DNA of 64,000 nt from Lewinellaceae bacterium. GTDB lineage: Bacteria > Bacteroidota > Bacteroidia > Chitinophagales > Saprospiraceae. How positions within the stretch are numbered: the stretch's first letter is position 1; every line of letters begins with the position of its first letter. The notes under the pieces are model-generated. The model did no database searches and was not told the DNA's origin. It was given only the letters and a program-made list of their open reading frames with translations. A program made the position numbers and the translations under genes. Location of the stretch: the NCBI GenBank assembly GCA_020636405.1, contig JACJXW010000005.1:186001-250000 (forward strand), written 5' to 3'. Shown here one piece after another: positions 34,327 to 43,079 of this stretch.

Positions 34327-35124
34327 CTATCGCATGGCTATTACGGATAAAGAGCGGTCGAGGTGAACATAACCTCCGTCGACAAACAGGTGCTGGCCGG
34401 TAATATGGGCAGCTCGCTCGGAGAGCAGGAATACCGCCATATCGGCAATCTCTTTCGACTGCGTCATGCGGTTGCCGAGGGGAATGTTTTTTTCGGTCTC
34501 TTTAAGCCTCTTCTCCGGCTCATCAAAAGTTTCTATCCACTTTCGGTACAGAGGGGTCATCACTTCTGCCGGTACGATGGCATTGACGCGGATGCTGTAG
34601 GGGAGTAGTTCCACCGCCCATTCACGAGTAAAAGCCAGCTGCGCCCCTTTTGCGGCCGCATAAGCGGAAGTCCCTCCCTGCCCGGTGATGGCCGTCTTCG
34701 AACTGATATTCAGTATGGCGCCCCTGGCTTCCTTCAGCGCCGGAAGGGCGTAGTGGGCCATAAAATAATAATGATGGAGGTTGTGCTCCAGTGATCTCAG
34801 GTAAGCTTCCGGATCGCCGTTTTCCAGGCCTATGCCGTCATTGGCGCCGGCGTTGTTGACCAGCCCGTCTATTCTGCCGCTTGTGGCCATTACTTCTTCT
34901 ACTACCTCCCGGCAACTTTCCGCGTTACCCAATTCTTTATGAATGGCAAGGGCGCTGTGCCCTTTTTTCCGAAGGCTTTGCGCCAGTTGGCGCCCTGCTT
35001 CGAGAGAACGTCCTACGATGACCGGTACGCCGCCCTCTTCAGCAATGGTGCGGCTGATGGCCTCACCTATGCCCTTTGCACCCCCGGTGATGATAAAAAC
35101 CTTGTCTTTGATGTGTAGGTCCAT
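34327..35124 (-). CDS. SDR family oxidoreductase, L-fucose-dehydrogenase-like
   Basis: A 265-residue classical short-chain dehydrogenase: cofactor motif TGGAKGIG (residues 14-21), NNAG, catalytic Ser in ILNISSKTA, and YAAAK, with the usual FVDGG near the C-terminus. Length and sequence style resemble L-fucose/D-arabinose-type sugar dehydrogenases. The neighbouring upstream gene (11 bases away) is an amidohydrolase of the sugar-lactonase class. Together they would oxidise a 6-deoxy sugar to its lactone and open it. ATG at 35124 gives the standard N-terminus MDLHIKDKVFIITGG; upstream residues do not fit. The exact sugar is inferred. Confidence 0.87.
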   Translation of the reverse strand: MDLHIKDKVFIITGGAKGIGEAISRTIAEEGGVPVIVGRSLEAGRQLAQSLRKKGHSALAIHKELGNAESCREVVEEVMATSGRIDGLVNNAGANDGIGLENGDPEAYLRSLEHNLHHYYFMAHYALPALKEARGAILNISSKTAITGQGGTSAYAAAKGAQLAFTREWAVELLPYSIRVNAIVPAEVMTPLYRKWIETFDEPEKRLKETEKNIPLGNRMTQSKEIADMAVFLLSERAAHITGQHLFVDGGYVHLDRSLSVIAMR

Positions 35125-35135
35125 ATCCTGGTTTT

Positions 35136-35972
35136 TTATTGAATGTTGTAAAACCTGGCGGCATTCGCCCCAAAAACCATGGCCTTTTCGGACTCTTCCA
35201 GCCCGCTGAAAAAGCCTTCTGCCAGCTGTATCACCTGGTGGTAACTGTCGGCGGCTAGCAGGCATACCGGCCAGTCGGAACCAACCATCAGCCGTTCAGT
35301 ACCGAAAACGTTCAGGACGTGTTCCAGATAGGGATAGAAGTCCTCCGCTTTCCAGTTGTGCCAGTCTGCTTCGGTCACCAGGCCCGATATCTTGCAGTAT
35401 AGGTTGGGATGCCGGGCGGCCTCTTGTATGCTGTCTTTCCAGCGCTGGCTCATCCCTCGTTTGATGTCTGGTTTACCGATATGGTCCAGGACAAAAGGCT
35501 GGCTTTCATCAAAATGGCCGAGGAACCGGACAACGGCGGGCAACTGCCGCTCATAAACCAGGATATCGTAAGTGAAACCAAAGGCGCCCAACAATTGTAC
35601 TCCCCGGATGAAGGGCTTGTTCAGTATGAAGTTGTCGTCTGGTTCGTCCTGGACGATGTGGCGAAAGCCCTTCAGTTTTTTAAACCTGGTATAATGCTCC
35701 AGGCGGGACTCCAGGCCGCCTTCCTGCAGGGCAACCCACCCAACGACAGCTTTCACAAAAGGGGCATTTTCGGAGAGCTGCAGGAGAAAATCCGTTTCGG
35801 TTTCCGATTGCCGGGCCTGCACCGCTACGCAGGCGTCAAAGCCATTGTCCAGGAGAGGGCCGTGCAGGTTTTCGGGAAGGCAGTCCCTTTTCAGGGCTGT
35901 CATGTCGTCAGTGATCCAGGCGTACTCTTCGGGGCTGTACCGCCAGAAATGTTGGTGCGCATCAATTTTCAT
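35136..35972 (-). CDS. Amidohydrolase family protein, L-fuconolactonase-like
   Basis: A 278-residue TIM-barrel amidohydrolase (Amidohydro_2). It opens with the metal-binding MKIDAHQHFW (HxH). Further hallmarks are AVVGWVALQ, LKGFRHIVQDEP, PFVLDHIGKPDIKRG (His of strand 5) and LMVGSDWPVC, with Asp at the end of strand 8. This is the family pattern of sugar lactonases (L-fuconolactone, L-rhamnono-lactone) and related hydrolases. It sits 11 bases before an SDR sugar dehydrogenase on the same strand, which supports a lactonase role in deoxy-sugar oxidation. Confidence 0.87.
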   Translation of the reverse strand: MKIDAHQHFWRYSPEEYAWITDDMTALKRDCLPENLHGPLLDNGFDACVAVQARQSETETDFLLQLSENAPFVKAVVGWVALQEGGLESRLEHYTRFKKLKGFRHIVQDEPDDNFILNKPFIRGVQLLGAFGFTYDILVYERQLPAVVRFLGHFDESQPFVLDHIGKPDIKRGMSQRWKDSIQEAARHPNLYCKISGLVTEADWHNWKAEDFYPYLEHVLNVFGTERLMVGSDWPVCLLAADSYHQVIQLAEGFFSGLEESEKAMVFGANAARFYNIQ

Positions 35973-36038
35973 AATATGCGAAATAAGTTTGCTAAGCTTA
36001 TGCCTTCTGTATCCGGATATGGACGAATCCCGTTGCGA

Positions 36039-38402
36039 TCAGTGCCCGGCATCCCGTTCGCGCTTTTTCTTTAGCCAGTCCTTCTCCGAAAGCGCACCAA
36101 GCCCGTCCCGGAGGTAGGGGCGGGCGAAGTGTAGGCCTTTAAAGATTTGGCCGGCCATATCTTTTTCGGCTACTTTTCTGGCATCCACTTCCAGGGGGAA
36201 CCGCTCTTGGCCATTCAGCTCAAGGTAGGGTTCGGCTTCGTCCGGGTAAGCGAGGAGTACATCCCCGTTTTTCACTTTCAGGGTGCGGGTAGCAAAGGTT
36301 TCCAGCTGAAAAAGGAGAACGGCCTCCAGTCCGCTGAAAGCATATCGGTAGGTACGCTTGCCATTTGCCTTTTCGTATTCCCCTTCGACAAATCCGCCAA
36401 AGATGCGCTCTTTAACCCGAAAACGGGAGACGGAAGCAGGGATCTTGGGCTGGATTTGAATGGCCTGGTCGGTAGCCATCGGTTGGATCCCCATAAAATG
36501 TTCATACCAAACCCGGAGGTACTCTGCATTTGACCAGGCCTGAAGGAACGTACCCGATAATCTCGGCCATTCGAAGCCCGGCCGCGGCAGGGCGTCGGTA
36601 TTTTCACTCAAGCTGCCTATTGCTCCCATTTGCAGCGTCATCCGGCTCATGTTGTTGAAAAGCTCATATGCCATGTCGCTTTGTCCTCCTTCCAGCAGGC
36701 GTTGCATAGCCACGCCGTTGTTCCAAAGCCAGACGGTGCCATTGTGATAGGCGGCATCCTTATGATAATACTCCGGATTTTCATGATAAGGATGGAACTC
36801 CGGATGATCCTGGCTCAAGGAAGCCACACCCCAGGGGTAGACGAGCCCCTCCCACACCTGGCGGGTGATGGCAAAGCGGAGGCTGTCATTTTTGATCAGG
36901 TCGAGGGCAAAGAGCTGATTGGGCCTGAGTGTAAAATCTGGCGTACCATCTTCCTTCAAGCGATCGGCCAGAAAAGGCTGCCCTTCAGCAAGGAAGTCCT
37001 TGATGAACTGGACGCGGAGTTTCCTGGCAATAGCGATCCAGCGTCTGGCATCCTCTTTTTCTCTCAACTGGTTGGCGAAAAAAATGCTGGCCTGCAACTG
37101 GCCATGCCAGAGCGCCTGTATATCATTGGCCCGGTTTCCCCGGGGCGACCAGGGGAGTTTCTCTTCAGTCGGCACGTTGGGCCTGTCAATGCGGGCATCC
37201 ATCCAGGTATCAGCTGCATCGTGGGTGAGGTAACCCTTTTCATCCATCCAGTATTTCAGGATGCCCTCCGTGGCCCTTTTCACGGCGGGATACAGCTCCC
37301 GGATGATTGTTGTGTCGCCAGAATAATTGACATACTGCAGCAGAGCGATGACGAAGCGCGGCGTGCCGTCAGTAGTATTGTAGATGGCCTCTCCCGGCCG
37401 CAGGCGGTTGGGAACGCGGCCGTAGTTGGGGGAATTCTCATCTGTATTCTGGTATTGGGCGAAGTCTCGCAGGATATTGCGGGCCACTTCAAACTGTCCG
37501 GTTACCAGGCAGGCGCCAGGCAGGGAGATGAACAGATCTCTTCCCCAGTAATCGTTGAACCAGGGTAGCCCGGCGTATATACCATAACCGGCCTGCCGGG
37601 TGATGAGTTGGTCCAGGGTGAGTATATTCCAACGAACGGCATTGGTGAGCAGGCTGTCGGAAGACTCGAAGAAGTTGAGTTCGGTGATCAGGCGCTGCAT
37701 GCGCCCCTGGCGTTCTGCTGCCCACGTTTCGTGCATTTGTTGAGCTTTCGCCAGGAGTTGGATCAATGCGGTTTCTGTGCTGTCTAAAGCTATAAAAAAG
37801 CCCTGAGCGCGAGCATCCGCCTGCAGGAAAGTGAGGCTGTCTTTTTCAAAAACCTCGGTGCCTGCAGAACTGCGGGTCGTGATGCCCAACAACATGTCCG
37901 GGTATTCGCGATGCCGGAAAAAGGCAATGGCATCCTCATATTTTTCGAACTGCATGGATTCGCCCACCAGGGATATTGCCATAGTCTGAGCTTCTGCGGG
38001 CATCAGGCTTACAGACAGGACCCGCTGAAAATCAAATAGGGTAAGTTCTTCAATTGTATTGCCATATTCCCGGCGCAGCCGGTGAGGGAAGACGGTAACG
38101 GTGGACTCCGCCCGGTTGAGCGGCTCACCGTCCAGTAAGAGGCTGTAGTCCTTAAAAATACGGCGGGTCCGTACATTCCAGCCGGAGAACCAATCGTCAT
38201 TCACCTGGGCGTGGGTGCGGCCGTAGTAGTAGGCATCCTGTTTGTCGGTATAGGAGTATTCACGGTTTTCACCCGGAGGAACGGTTATCCCTAACTGAAG
38301 AAGCAGGTTTTCGCCAGGCGATTCTGAAGTACTATCCTCACGCTCGGGCTGACAGGCAGTAAAAGCAAGCAGTATTACAAAGTAGGGGAGATATTTTTTC
38401 AT
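36039..38402 (-). CDS. Lipoprotein of the amylo-alpha-1,6-glucosidase/glycogen-debranching type
   Basis: A 787-residue lipoprotein (lipobox LLAFTAC, Cys17). The N-terminal 260 residues are a beta-rich domain (YYYGRTHAQVNDDWFSGWNV). The C-terminal half is an alpha/alpha-barrel with the family block GLPWFNDYWGRDLFISLPG, then ARNILRDFAQYQN, HDAADTWMDARID and HNGTVWLWNNGVAMQRLL. These are the hallmarks of glycogen debranching enzyme C-terminal domains and related GH families, which cleave alpha-glucosidic or other alpha-linked sugars. The lipid anchor points to a cell-surface or periplasmic enzyme that trims imported oligosaccharides. Its start overlaps the kynureninase stop by 4 bases (ATGA), so the two are translationally coupled. 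Confidence 0.85.
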   Translation of the reverse strand: MKKYLPYFVILLAFTACQPEREDSTSESPGENLLLQLGITVPPGENREYSYTDKQDAYYYGRTHAQVNDDWFSGWNVRTRRIFKDYSLLLDGEPLNRAESTVTVFPHRLRREYGNTIEELTLFDFQRVLSVSLMPAEAQTMAISLVGESMQFEKYEDAIAFFRHREYPDMLLGITTRSSAGTEVFEKDSLTFLQADARAQGFFIALDSTETALIQLLAKAQQMHETWAAERQGRMQRLITELNFFESSDSLLTNAVRWNILTLDQLITRQAGYGIYAGLPWFNDYWGRDLFISLPGACLVTGQFEVARNILRDFAQYQNTDENSPNYGRVPNRLRPGEAIYNTTDGTPRFVIALLQYVNYSGDTTIIRELYPAVKRATEGILKYWMDEKGYLTHDAADTWMDARIDRPNVPTEEKLPWSPRGNRANDIQALWHGQLQASIFFANQLREKEDARRWIAIARKLRVQFIKDFLAEGQPFLADRLKEDGTPDFTLRPNQLFALDLIKNDSLRFAITRQVWEGLVYPWGVASLSQDHPEFHPYHENPEYYHKDAAYHNGTVWLWNNGVAMQRLLEGGQSDMAYELFNNMSRMTLQMGAIGSLSENTDALPRPGFEWPRLSGTFLQAWSNAEYLRVWYEHFMGIQPMATDQAIQIQPKIPASVSRFRVKERIFGGFVEGEYEKANGKRTYRYAFSGLEAVLLFQLETFATRTLKVKNGDVLLAYPDEAEPYLELNGQERFPLEVDARKVAEKDMAGQIFKGLHFARPYLRDGLGALSEKDWLKKKRERDAGH

Positions 38403-39715
38403 GAGGATTTGTTTTTTTCATAATCCTTCAGCAAAGTAGCAAATTCAAGAACATCCTGGAAACTATTATACAAGGGGGCCGGTGCCACTCGGATTACACC
38501 GGCCTGCCCGGGTTGCACCTCCCCTCCGTGCAGGTTGTCCTCTCTCCAGTCGCTGATAACGCCGTGGCTTTCCAGGTAGTTGTACAAATGCCTGCCGTCC
38601 CGGTGGGTATAAATGGAAAGCTGACACCCCCTGTTTTGTGGAGTATTAGGAGTGATAATGTGAAATCCCCCTTTCCTTTGGATGATCTCCTGCAGCAGGT
38701 ACTCCAGGTATCCGGTCAGTTTTTCACTCTTAGTGCGCAGGGCCGCCATGGTCGCCTGGTGGAAGATATCCAGGCTGGCTTTGTGTACAGCAAAACTGAG
38801 GATCTGTGCATTGCTCAATTGCCATCCTGCAGCGCCTTTCATCGGGTGGAACCCTTTGCGCATGAGGAACCGCTCACGCTCATCGTGTCCCCACCAGCCG
38901 GCAAAGCGAGGTAGTTCCGGCTTGTTGCCATGGCGCTCATGGACAAAGGCTCCACTGGGGCCACCCGGGCCCGAATTGAGGTATTTATAACTGCACCAGA
39001 CAGCAAAATCGACTTCCCAGTCGTGCAGTTTCAGGGGGACATTCCCGGCAGCATGGGCGAGGTCGAAGCCAGCGTAAGCGCCGGCCTTATGGGCTGCTTC
39101 TGTAATGGCTTTCAGGTTAAAGAATTGCCCGGTAAAATAATTCACGCCGCCGAACAGCACCAGGGCGGTTTCCTTTCCGTGTTGCTCGATGATGGCAATG
39201 ATATCTTCTGTACGCAGGCACTCTTCGCCTGCTCTGGGGCTTACTTCCACAATAGCCTGCTCTGGTGTATAGCCATGCCATCGCACCTGGCTCTCCACTG
39301 CGTACTGGTCGGAGGGAAATGCCCCTGCTTCCATGATGATCTTGTATCTGCCGGCATCCGGCCGGTAAAAACTAACCATCATGAGGTGGAGGTTGGCAGT
39401 AAGGGTATTCATCACGATCACTTCCTCCTCCTTTGCACCTACTACGTGAGCTGTTTGGGGTAATAGGAACTTGTGGTACTCCATCCAGGGCATTTCTCCA
39501 CGGAAGTGGCCCTCTACAGCATGGTTTTTCCAATGTTCCAGTTCATGTAACAAAGCGGCTTTAGCACTCTTCGGTTGCAGTCCGAGGGAATTGCCGGTAA
39601 AGTAAAGGGTGTCGCGGCCCTGGTGTTGAGGGAAGTAGAACTGCTCGCGGTAGCCGCGTAAAGGGTCTTTTCGATCTTGTTCCTGGGCGTAGGCCAGGGT
39701 AGGTTGGTAGGGCAT
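38399..39715 (-). CDS. kynU: Kynureninase
   Basis: A 438-residue PLP-dependent kynureninase, which splits L-kynurenine or 3-hydroxykynurenine into (hydroxy)anthranilate and alanine. Signature segments: LYFTGNSLGLQPKSA at about residue 37, EGHFRGEMPWMEYH, MNTLTANLHLMMVSFYRP, GFDLAHAAGNVPLKLHDW (Asp that binds PLP nitrogen) and CSYKYLNSGPGG with the Schiff-base lysine at 244. ATG at 39715 is preferred; the 23 residues upstream are not conserved in the family. It is the first gene of a minus-strand run with a glucosidase-like lipoprotein, overlapping that start by 4 bases. No other tryptophan-degradation gene is in the window. Confidence 0.95.
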   Translation of the reverse strand: MPYQPTLAYAQEQDRKDPLRGYREQFYFPQHQGRDTLYFTGNSLGLQPKSAKAALLHELEHWKNHAVEGHFRGEMPWMEYHKFLLPQTAHVVGAKEEEVIVMNTLTANLHLMMVSFYRPDAGRYKIIMEAGAFPSDQYAVESQVRWHGYTPEQAIVEVSPRAGEECLRTEDIIAIIEQHGKETALVLFGGVNYFTGQFFNLKAITEAAHKAGAYAGFDLAHAAGNVPLKLHDWEVDFAVWCSYKYLNSGPGGPSGAFVHERHGNKPELPRFAGWWGHDERERFLMRKGFHPMKGAAGWQLSNAQILSFAVHKASLDIFHQATMAALRTKSEKLTGYLEYLLQEIIQRKGGFHIITPNTPQNRGCQLSIYTHRDGRHLYNYLESHGVISDWREDNLHGGEVQPGQAGVIRVAPAPLYNSFQDVLEFATLLKDYEKNKSS

Positions 39716-40061
39716 AATGATTTGCGGGTTACGGATTACCATTCCTGTCGAGTTGGCCTGGGAGCAAAAACCACCCCTTTGCAAATGAGGCCTTTATCGA
39801 AAGGTGGGAAATGTGATTTCTCCTTGTTTGACGGCTGGTTTTTAATTCTGATAATCAGTGGTTTAATGAGTTTTTTTGTAGAGGGTTTAGTAGAAAAGGG
39901 CATGATTTTTGGCCGTCAACTGTCCTGGAAATTGCTTTTCAGAAGAGATAGAGCAGAAGCCTGGCTATATTCTTCGGCAAGAGAGTATGCCGGGCTGAGA
40001 AAAAGAAAACTGTGCAATCTACCGTTGGCAACAGAGCTACTTGATCTATAGGGGCCACCCC
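39716..40061. other. 346-base intergenic region
   Basis: Lies between two minus-strand genes (ogt and kynU). I see no convincing coding frame, RNA gene, hairpin or repeat in it; it presumably contains the kynU promoter, but no TAnnTTTG match stands out. Confidence 0.5.
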
Positions 40062-40550
40062 TTAAAACAGGCTCCCCTGCTGCGCAAAGCTCATGGGGTT
40101 CTCCAGGCCGAGCAACTGCCGCTTCATGTCCAGTCCGTAAAAGTAGCCCTGGAGCTCACCGCTCTTGGCGATGCACCGGTGGCAGGGTACGATGATGGCA
40201 ATGGGGTTGTGGCGGTTGGCCTGGCCGACAGCACGCACCGCTTTAGGGTCACCCAGTTTATCGGCAATAGCTTTATAGGTGGTCGTATGCCCATATGAAA
40301 CCTTCAGCAGTTCCTGCCAGACAGCCTGATGAAAGGCAGGGGCGGAACCAAAGTCCAACACCAGGTCAAATTCCTGGCGTTCTCCCCGGAAGTACTCATT
40401 GAGCTGGACGACGCAATCGCGCAGCACCTCCGGGATCGGCCCGGCAGGGCATGGCTTTTTGTCTACCAGTTTTACGGAACTGATACCGAGGCTACTGCCC
40501 TGGATCTCGAAGCAGCCAAAGGGGGAAAGAAAGTAGGTTTTCTCGAGCAT
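40062..40550 (-). CDS. ogt: Methylated-DNA--protein-cysteine methyltransferase
   Basis: A 162-residue DNA repair protein that transfers alkyl groups from O6-alkylguanine to its own cysteine. The active site IIVPCHRC places the acceptor cysteine at residue 123. FHQAVWQELLKVSYGHTTTY, the DNA-binding AVRAVGQANRHNP and GYFYGLDMKRQLL all match the family. The extra cysteine directly after PCHR (PCHRC) is unusual, since most have PCHRV or PCHRI. ATG at 40550 gives a standard N-terminal domain; an upstream in-frame ATG adds 28 unlikely residues. Single gene. Confidence 0.93.
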   Translation of the reverse strand: MLEKTYFLSPFGCFEIQGSSLGISSVKLVDKKPCPAGPIPEVLRDCVVQLNEYFRGERQEFDLVLDFGSAPAFHQAVWQELLKVSYGHTTTYKAIADKLGDPKAVRAVGQANRHNPIAIIVPCHRCIAKSGELQGYFYGLDMKRQLLGLENPMSFAQQGSLF

Positions 40551-40674
40551 GGCGCACAGTGGAAGGTTCCTTCCAAAATTACGAAATTCAGGGGAAATAT
40601 GCATGCTCCTGATGCAAGGCAGTTTCCTGCCCAAAAAGCTCTGGTGCTATTCGGCCAGCAACCCCAGGGCCTCC

Positions 40675-41157
40675 TTACTTCACCAGCGCTTTGATCTTTT
40701 CTTCCAGCTCGTATTCGTCACCCGGCACGTACCCTGAGTGGGTGAAAACGATATTGCCCTGCTGGTCGAGGAGGAAAGTCTGAGGAATGGTTTGAAAGTT
40801 GAGGGAATTGCGGAGCACCTGGTTGGCATCGGAAAGAATGGTGAAGGGCCAGCCTTTGGACTCCACCATGGGCTTCACCTTGGCCAGTGCCCGTTGGGTA
40901 TCCATGGTAATGGCGACCAGTTCCATGTCGTATTCCTCCTGCCAGCCTTCGTAAAGGTCGGCAATGGCATCCAGCTCTTTTTTACAGGGAGAACACCAGG
41001 TAGCCCAAAAGCTGATCACCGTGATCTTTCCGTTTCGGGCATACTCCTGAATATCGACGGACTGGCCGTCCAGGGTTTTTACTTCAGCAGATGGGAGGCT
41101 CTTTTGCCCGAAGGCGAGAAAGGAAAAGGAAATAAATGCGGCAGTGATCAGTGCTTT
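40675..41157 (-). CDS. TlpA-like thioredoxin-fold disulfide reductase
   Basis: A 160-residue exported thioredoxin-fold protein. The signal peptide ends at about FLAFGQ, so it should act in the periplasm. The redox motif is FWATWCSPCKKEL (Cys56, Cys59); the cis-proline strand is QTIPQTFLLDQQGNIV. Such proteins reduce periplasmic disulfides or help cytochrome maturation. I chose ATG at 41157, where the signal peptide begins; a TACCTTTG -7 element lies upstream. It is divergent from a DUF6029/Omp28 pair, and Omp28 is also a thioredoxin-like CxxC protein, which suggests a common redox theme. Confidence 0.9.
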   Translation of the reverse strand, partial: KALITAAFISFSFLAFGQKSLPSAEVKTLDGQSVDIQEYARNGKITVISFWATWCSPCKKELDAIADLYEGWQEEYDMELVAITMDTQRALAKVKPMVESKGWPFTILSDANQVLRNSLNFQTIPQTFLLDQQGNIVFTHSGYVPGDEYELEEKIKALVK

Positions 41158-41184
41158 CATATTTGATGCAAATTTTTGTGCCTG

Positions 41185-41192
41185 CAAAGGTA
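41185..41192 (-). promoter_or_regulatory. -7 element TACCTTTG for the TlpA-like gene
   Basis: On the minus strand TACCTTTG matches the Bacteroidota TAnnTTTG consensus exactly, 28 bases upstream of the ATG at 41157. No TTG -33 motif stands out at the expected distance. Confidence 0.5.
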
Positions 41193-41238
41193 AGGATTCT
41201 TACCCTCCTGTAGCAGGCATCTTTGTTTTTTGAATGAC

Positions 41239-41246
41239 TAACTTTG
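41239..41246 (+). promoter_or_regulatory. -7 element TAACTTTG for the DUF6029-Omp28 operon
   Basis: TAACTTTG matches TAnnTTTG exactly on the plus strand, 126 bases upstream of the ATG at 41372. A TTTG at 41222-41225 is only 13 bases away, closer than usual for a -33 motif, so the match could be chance. Confidence 0.35.
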
Positions 41247-41371
41247 TCAAAAATTTTTTTATACTCTGAATTCAAAGGATAATTGTGGGAATTTCGGGCA
41301 ACCGGGCTATTCTTCAGACGTAAAAAGAGAGAATTGTAATACCAGCATTGCTATTGGAAACAACAAAACGA

Positions 41372-43066
41372 ATGAAAAACCTGAAAGCACTTTTCTACTG
41401 GACCTTCCTACTGCTGTTCGTATCGCCACTATTGGCGCAGGAGAACGATGGCGGGCAAATATCCGGGAACCTGGAAACCAACGCCAACTTCTTCGTCCGC
41501 GACAGCCTGATCGGGGCTGCTAATACGCCCCAGTATGATCGGCAACTCTACGGTGCGGACGCCTGGTTCAACCTCAGCTACAGCAATTGGGGCTTTGATT
41601 TCGGGCTGCGCTTCGACCTGTTCAACAACTCCAATCTCCTGAATCCTACCGGCTCCTACACCGATGAAGGGATCGGCCGCTGGTACATCCACAAAACCAT
41701 CCAAAAACTGAATATATCCGTTGGATACCTGTACGATCAGGTTGGCAGTGGCATCATCTTTCGCGCTTTCGAAGAACGCCCTCTGCTCATAGACAACGCC
41801 CTGTACGGCGCCCGCCTCAGCTATGATATTCTCCCGGACTGGAAGATCAAGGTGTTTACCGGCAGGCAAAAACAGCAATTCGATGTCTATGGTTCTGTGA
41901 TAAAAGGATTGAGTGTCGATGGCTACCTGAGTGGCGGCGAAGGGGCCAACTGGGCTATCGCTCCTGGTTTTGGCGCCGTCAACCGCACACTGGACGATGC
42001 TTCGATGAACTCACTGGTCGCTACCATCAATACCTATAGTGCGGAGGATGCCTTTGTGCCCAAATACAATGCCTATGCTTTCTCGGCCTTCAATACCCTG
42101 ACCGCAGGTAATTTTACCTGGTATGTGGAAGGCGCCTACAAATCCAGAGATAACCTTAACGATCCCTTCGGGGAGTTCAATGTCGGCGACACGGCGATCC
42201 TTGTCGGCGACCGCTTGTTCCTCGCTTCCGGCTCGGTGTTTTATTCCAGCGTCAGTTATGCCAATAAGGGCCTGGGTATCACCCTGGAAGGCAAGCGTAC
42301 GGAAAATTTTGACTTCCGTACCCGCCCGCAGGAACAGCTCAACAGAGGACTGGTCAACTTCCTGCCTCCTATGGCGCGCGTAAATACCTACCGGCTGAAC
42401 GCCCGCTACAACGCCGCAACCCAAACCCTGGGCGAACAGGCTTTCCAGGCGGATATCCGCTACAATTACAAGAGAAAATTGGGCATTAATGTCAACTTCT
42501 CCAACATCAACACCCTGGATAAAGAAAATAGCCTGTTGTACCGGGAAGTTTACACCGAGATCTCTTACAAACATAAACGCTCCTGGACGCTCCTGGGAGG
42601 GGTACAGTCTCAACGCTACAACCAGGAGGTCTTCGAATTCAAACCGGATGCACCTGTCGTGGAAACAGTGATCCCCTACTTCGACTTCCTTTACAAGTTC
42701 GACCGGAAAAAATCCATCCGCATTGAGGGACAATACATGGCAACGGGCAAGGATGAAAAGGGGGTAAAGCACGATTACGGCAATTGGCTGTTCGGGCTGG
42801 TGGAATTCAGTATTGCTCCGCACTGGACGTTTACCGCCTCGGACATGTACAACGCCGCGCCGGGTAAGAACTCTCCTGTCGATGCGGATACGGGACAAAA
42901 ACTGCGATTGCATTATCCGCGTTTTGATGTCTTTTATACCCACCGCGCCAATCGCTTTTCCCTCAGCTACATCAAACAGGTGGAAGGCGTCGTTTGTACC
43001 GGAGGGATCTGCCGCCTGGAGCCGGCCTTCAGCGGCGTGAGGTTCACTGCAAATTCAAGCTTTTAA
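41372..43066 (+). CDS. DUF6029 family outer-membrane beta-barrel-like protein
   Basis: A 564-residue exported protein (signal peptide ending SPLLAQ). The opening ISGNLETNANFFVRDSLIGA and the strand-rich body (alternating aromatic/polar strands such as WGFDFGLRFDLFNNS, YNYKRKLGINVNFSN and RFSLSYIKQVEG), ending in phenylalanine after ANSSF, indicate an outer-membrane barrel of the DUF6029 type. Function is unknown. ATG at 41372 starts the signal peptide; eight residues upstream are ignored. The stop is 13 bases from the Omp28-like lipoprotein start, so the two are in an operon. A TAACTTTG promoter candidate lies upstream at 41239-41246. Confidence 0.8.
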   Translation: MKNLKALFYWTFLLLFVSPLLAQENDGGQISGNLETNANFFVRDSLIGAANTPQYDRQLYGADAWFNLSYSNWGFDFGLRFDLFNNSNLLNPTGSYTDEGIGRWYIHKTIQKLNISVGYLYDQVGSGIIFRAFEERPLLIDNALYGARLSYDILPDWKIKVFTGRQKQQFDVYGSVIKGLSVDGYLSGGEGANWAIAPGFGAVNRTLDDASMNSLVATINTYSAEDAFVPKYNAYAFSAFNTLTAGNFTWYVEGAYKSRDNLNDPFGEFNVGDTAILVGDRLFLASGSVFYSSVSYANKGLGITLEGKRTENFDFRTRPQEQLNRGLVNFLPPMARVNTYRLNARYNAATQTLGEQAFQADIRYNYKRKLGINVNFSNINTLDKENSLLYREVYTEISYKHKRSWTLLGGVQSQRYNQEVFEFKPDAPVVETVIPYFDFLYKFDRKKSIRIEGQYMATGKDEKGVKHDYGNWLFGLVEFSIAPHWTFTASDMYNAAPGKNSPVDADTGQKLRLHYPRFDVFYTHRANRFSLSYIKQVEGVVCTGGICRLEPAFSGVRFTANSSF

Positions 43067-43079
43067 AATCTATATAGCC

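Noticed and set aside
39677..40051. 124-codon plus-strand frame in the ogt-kynU gap
   Set aside because: Overlaps the kynU start, has no domain or signal peptide and no supporting promoter.
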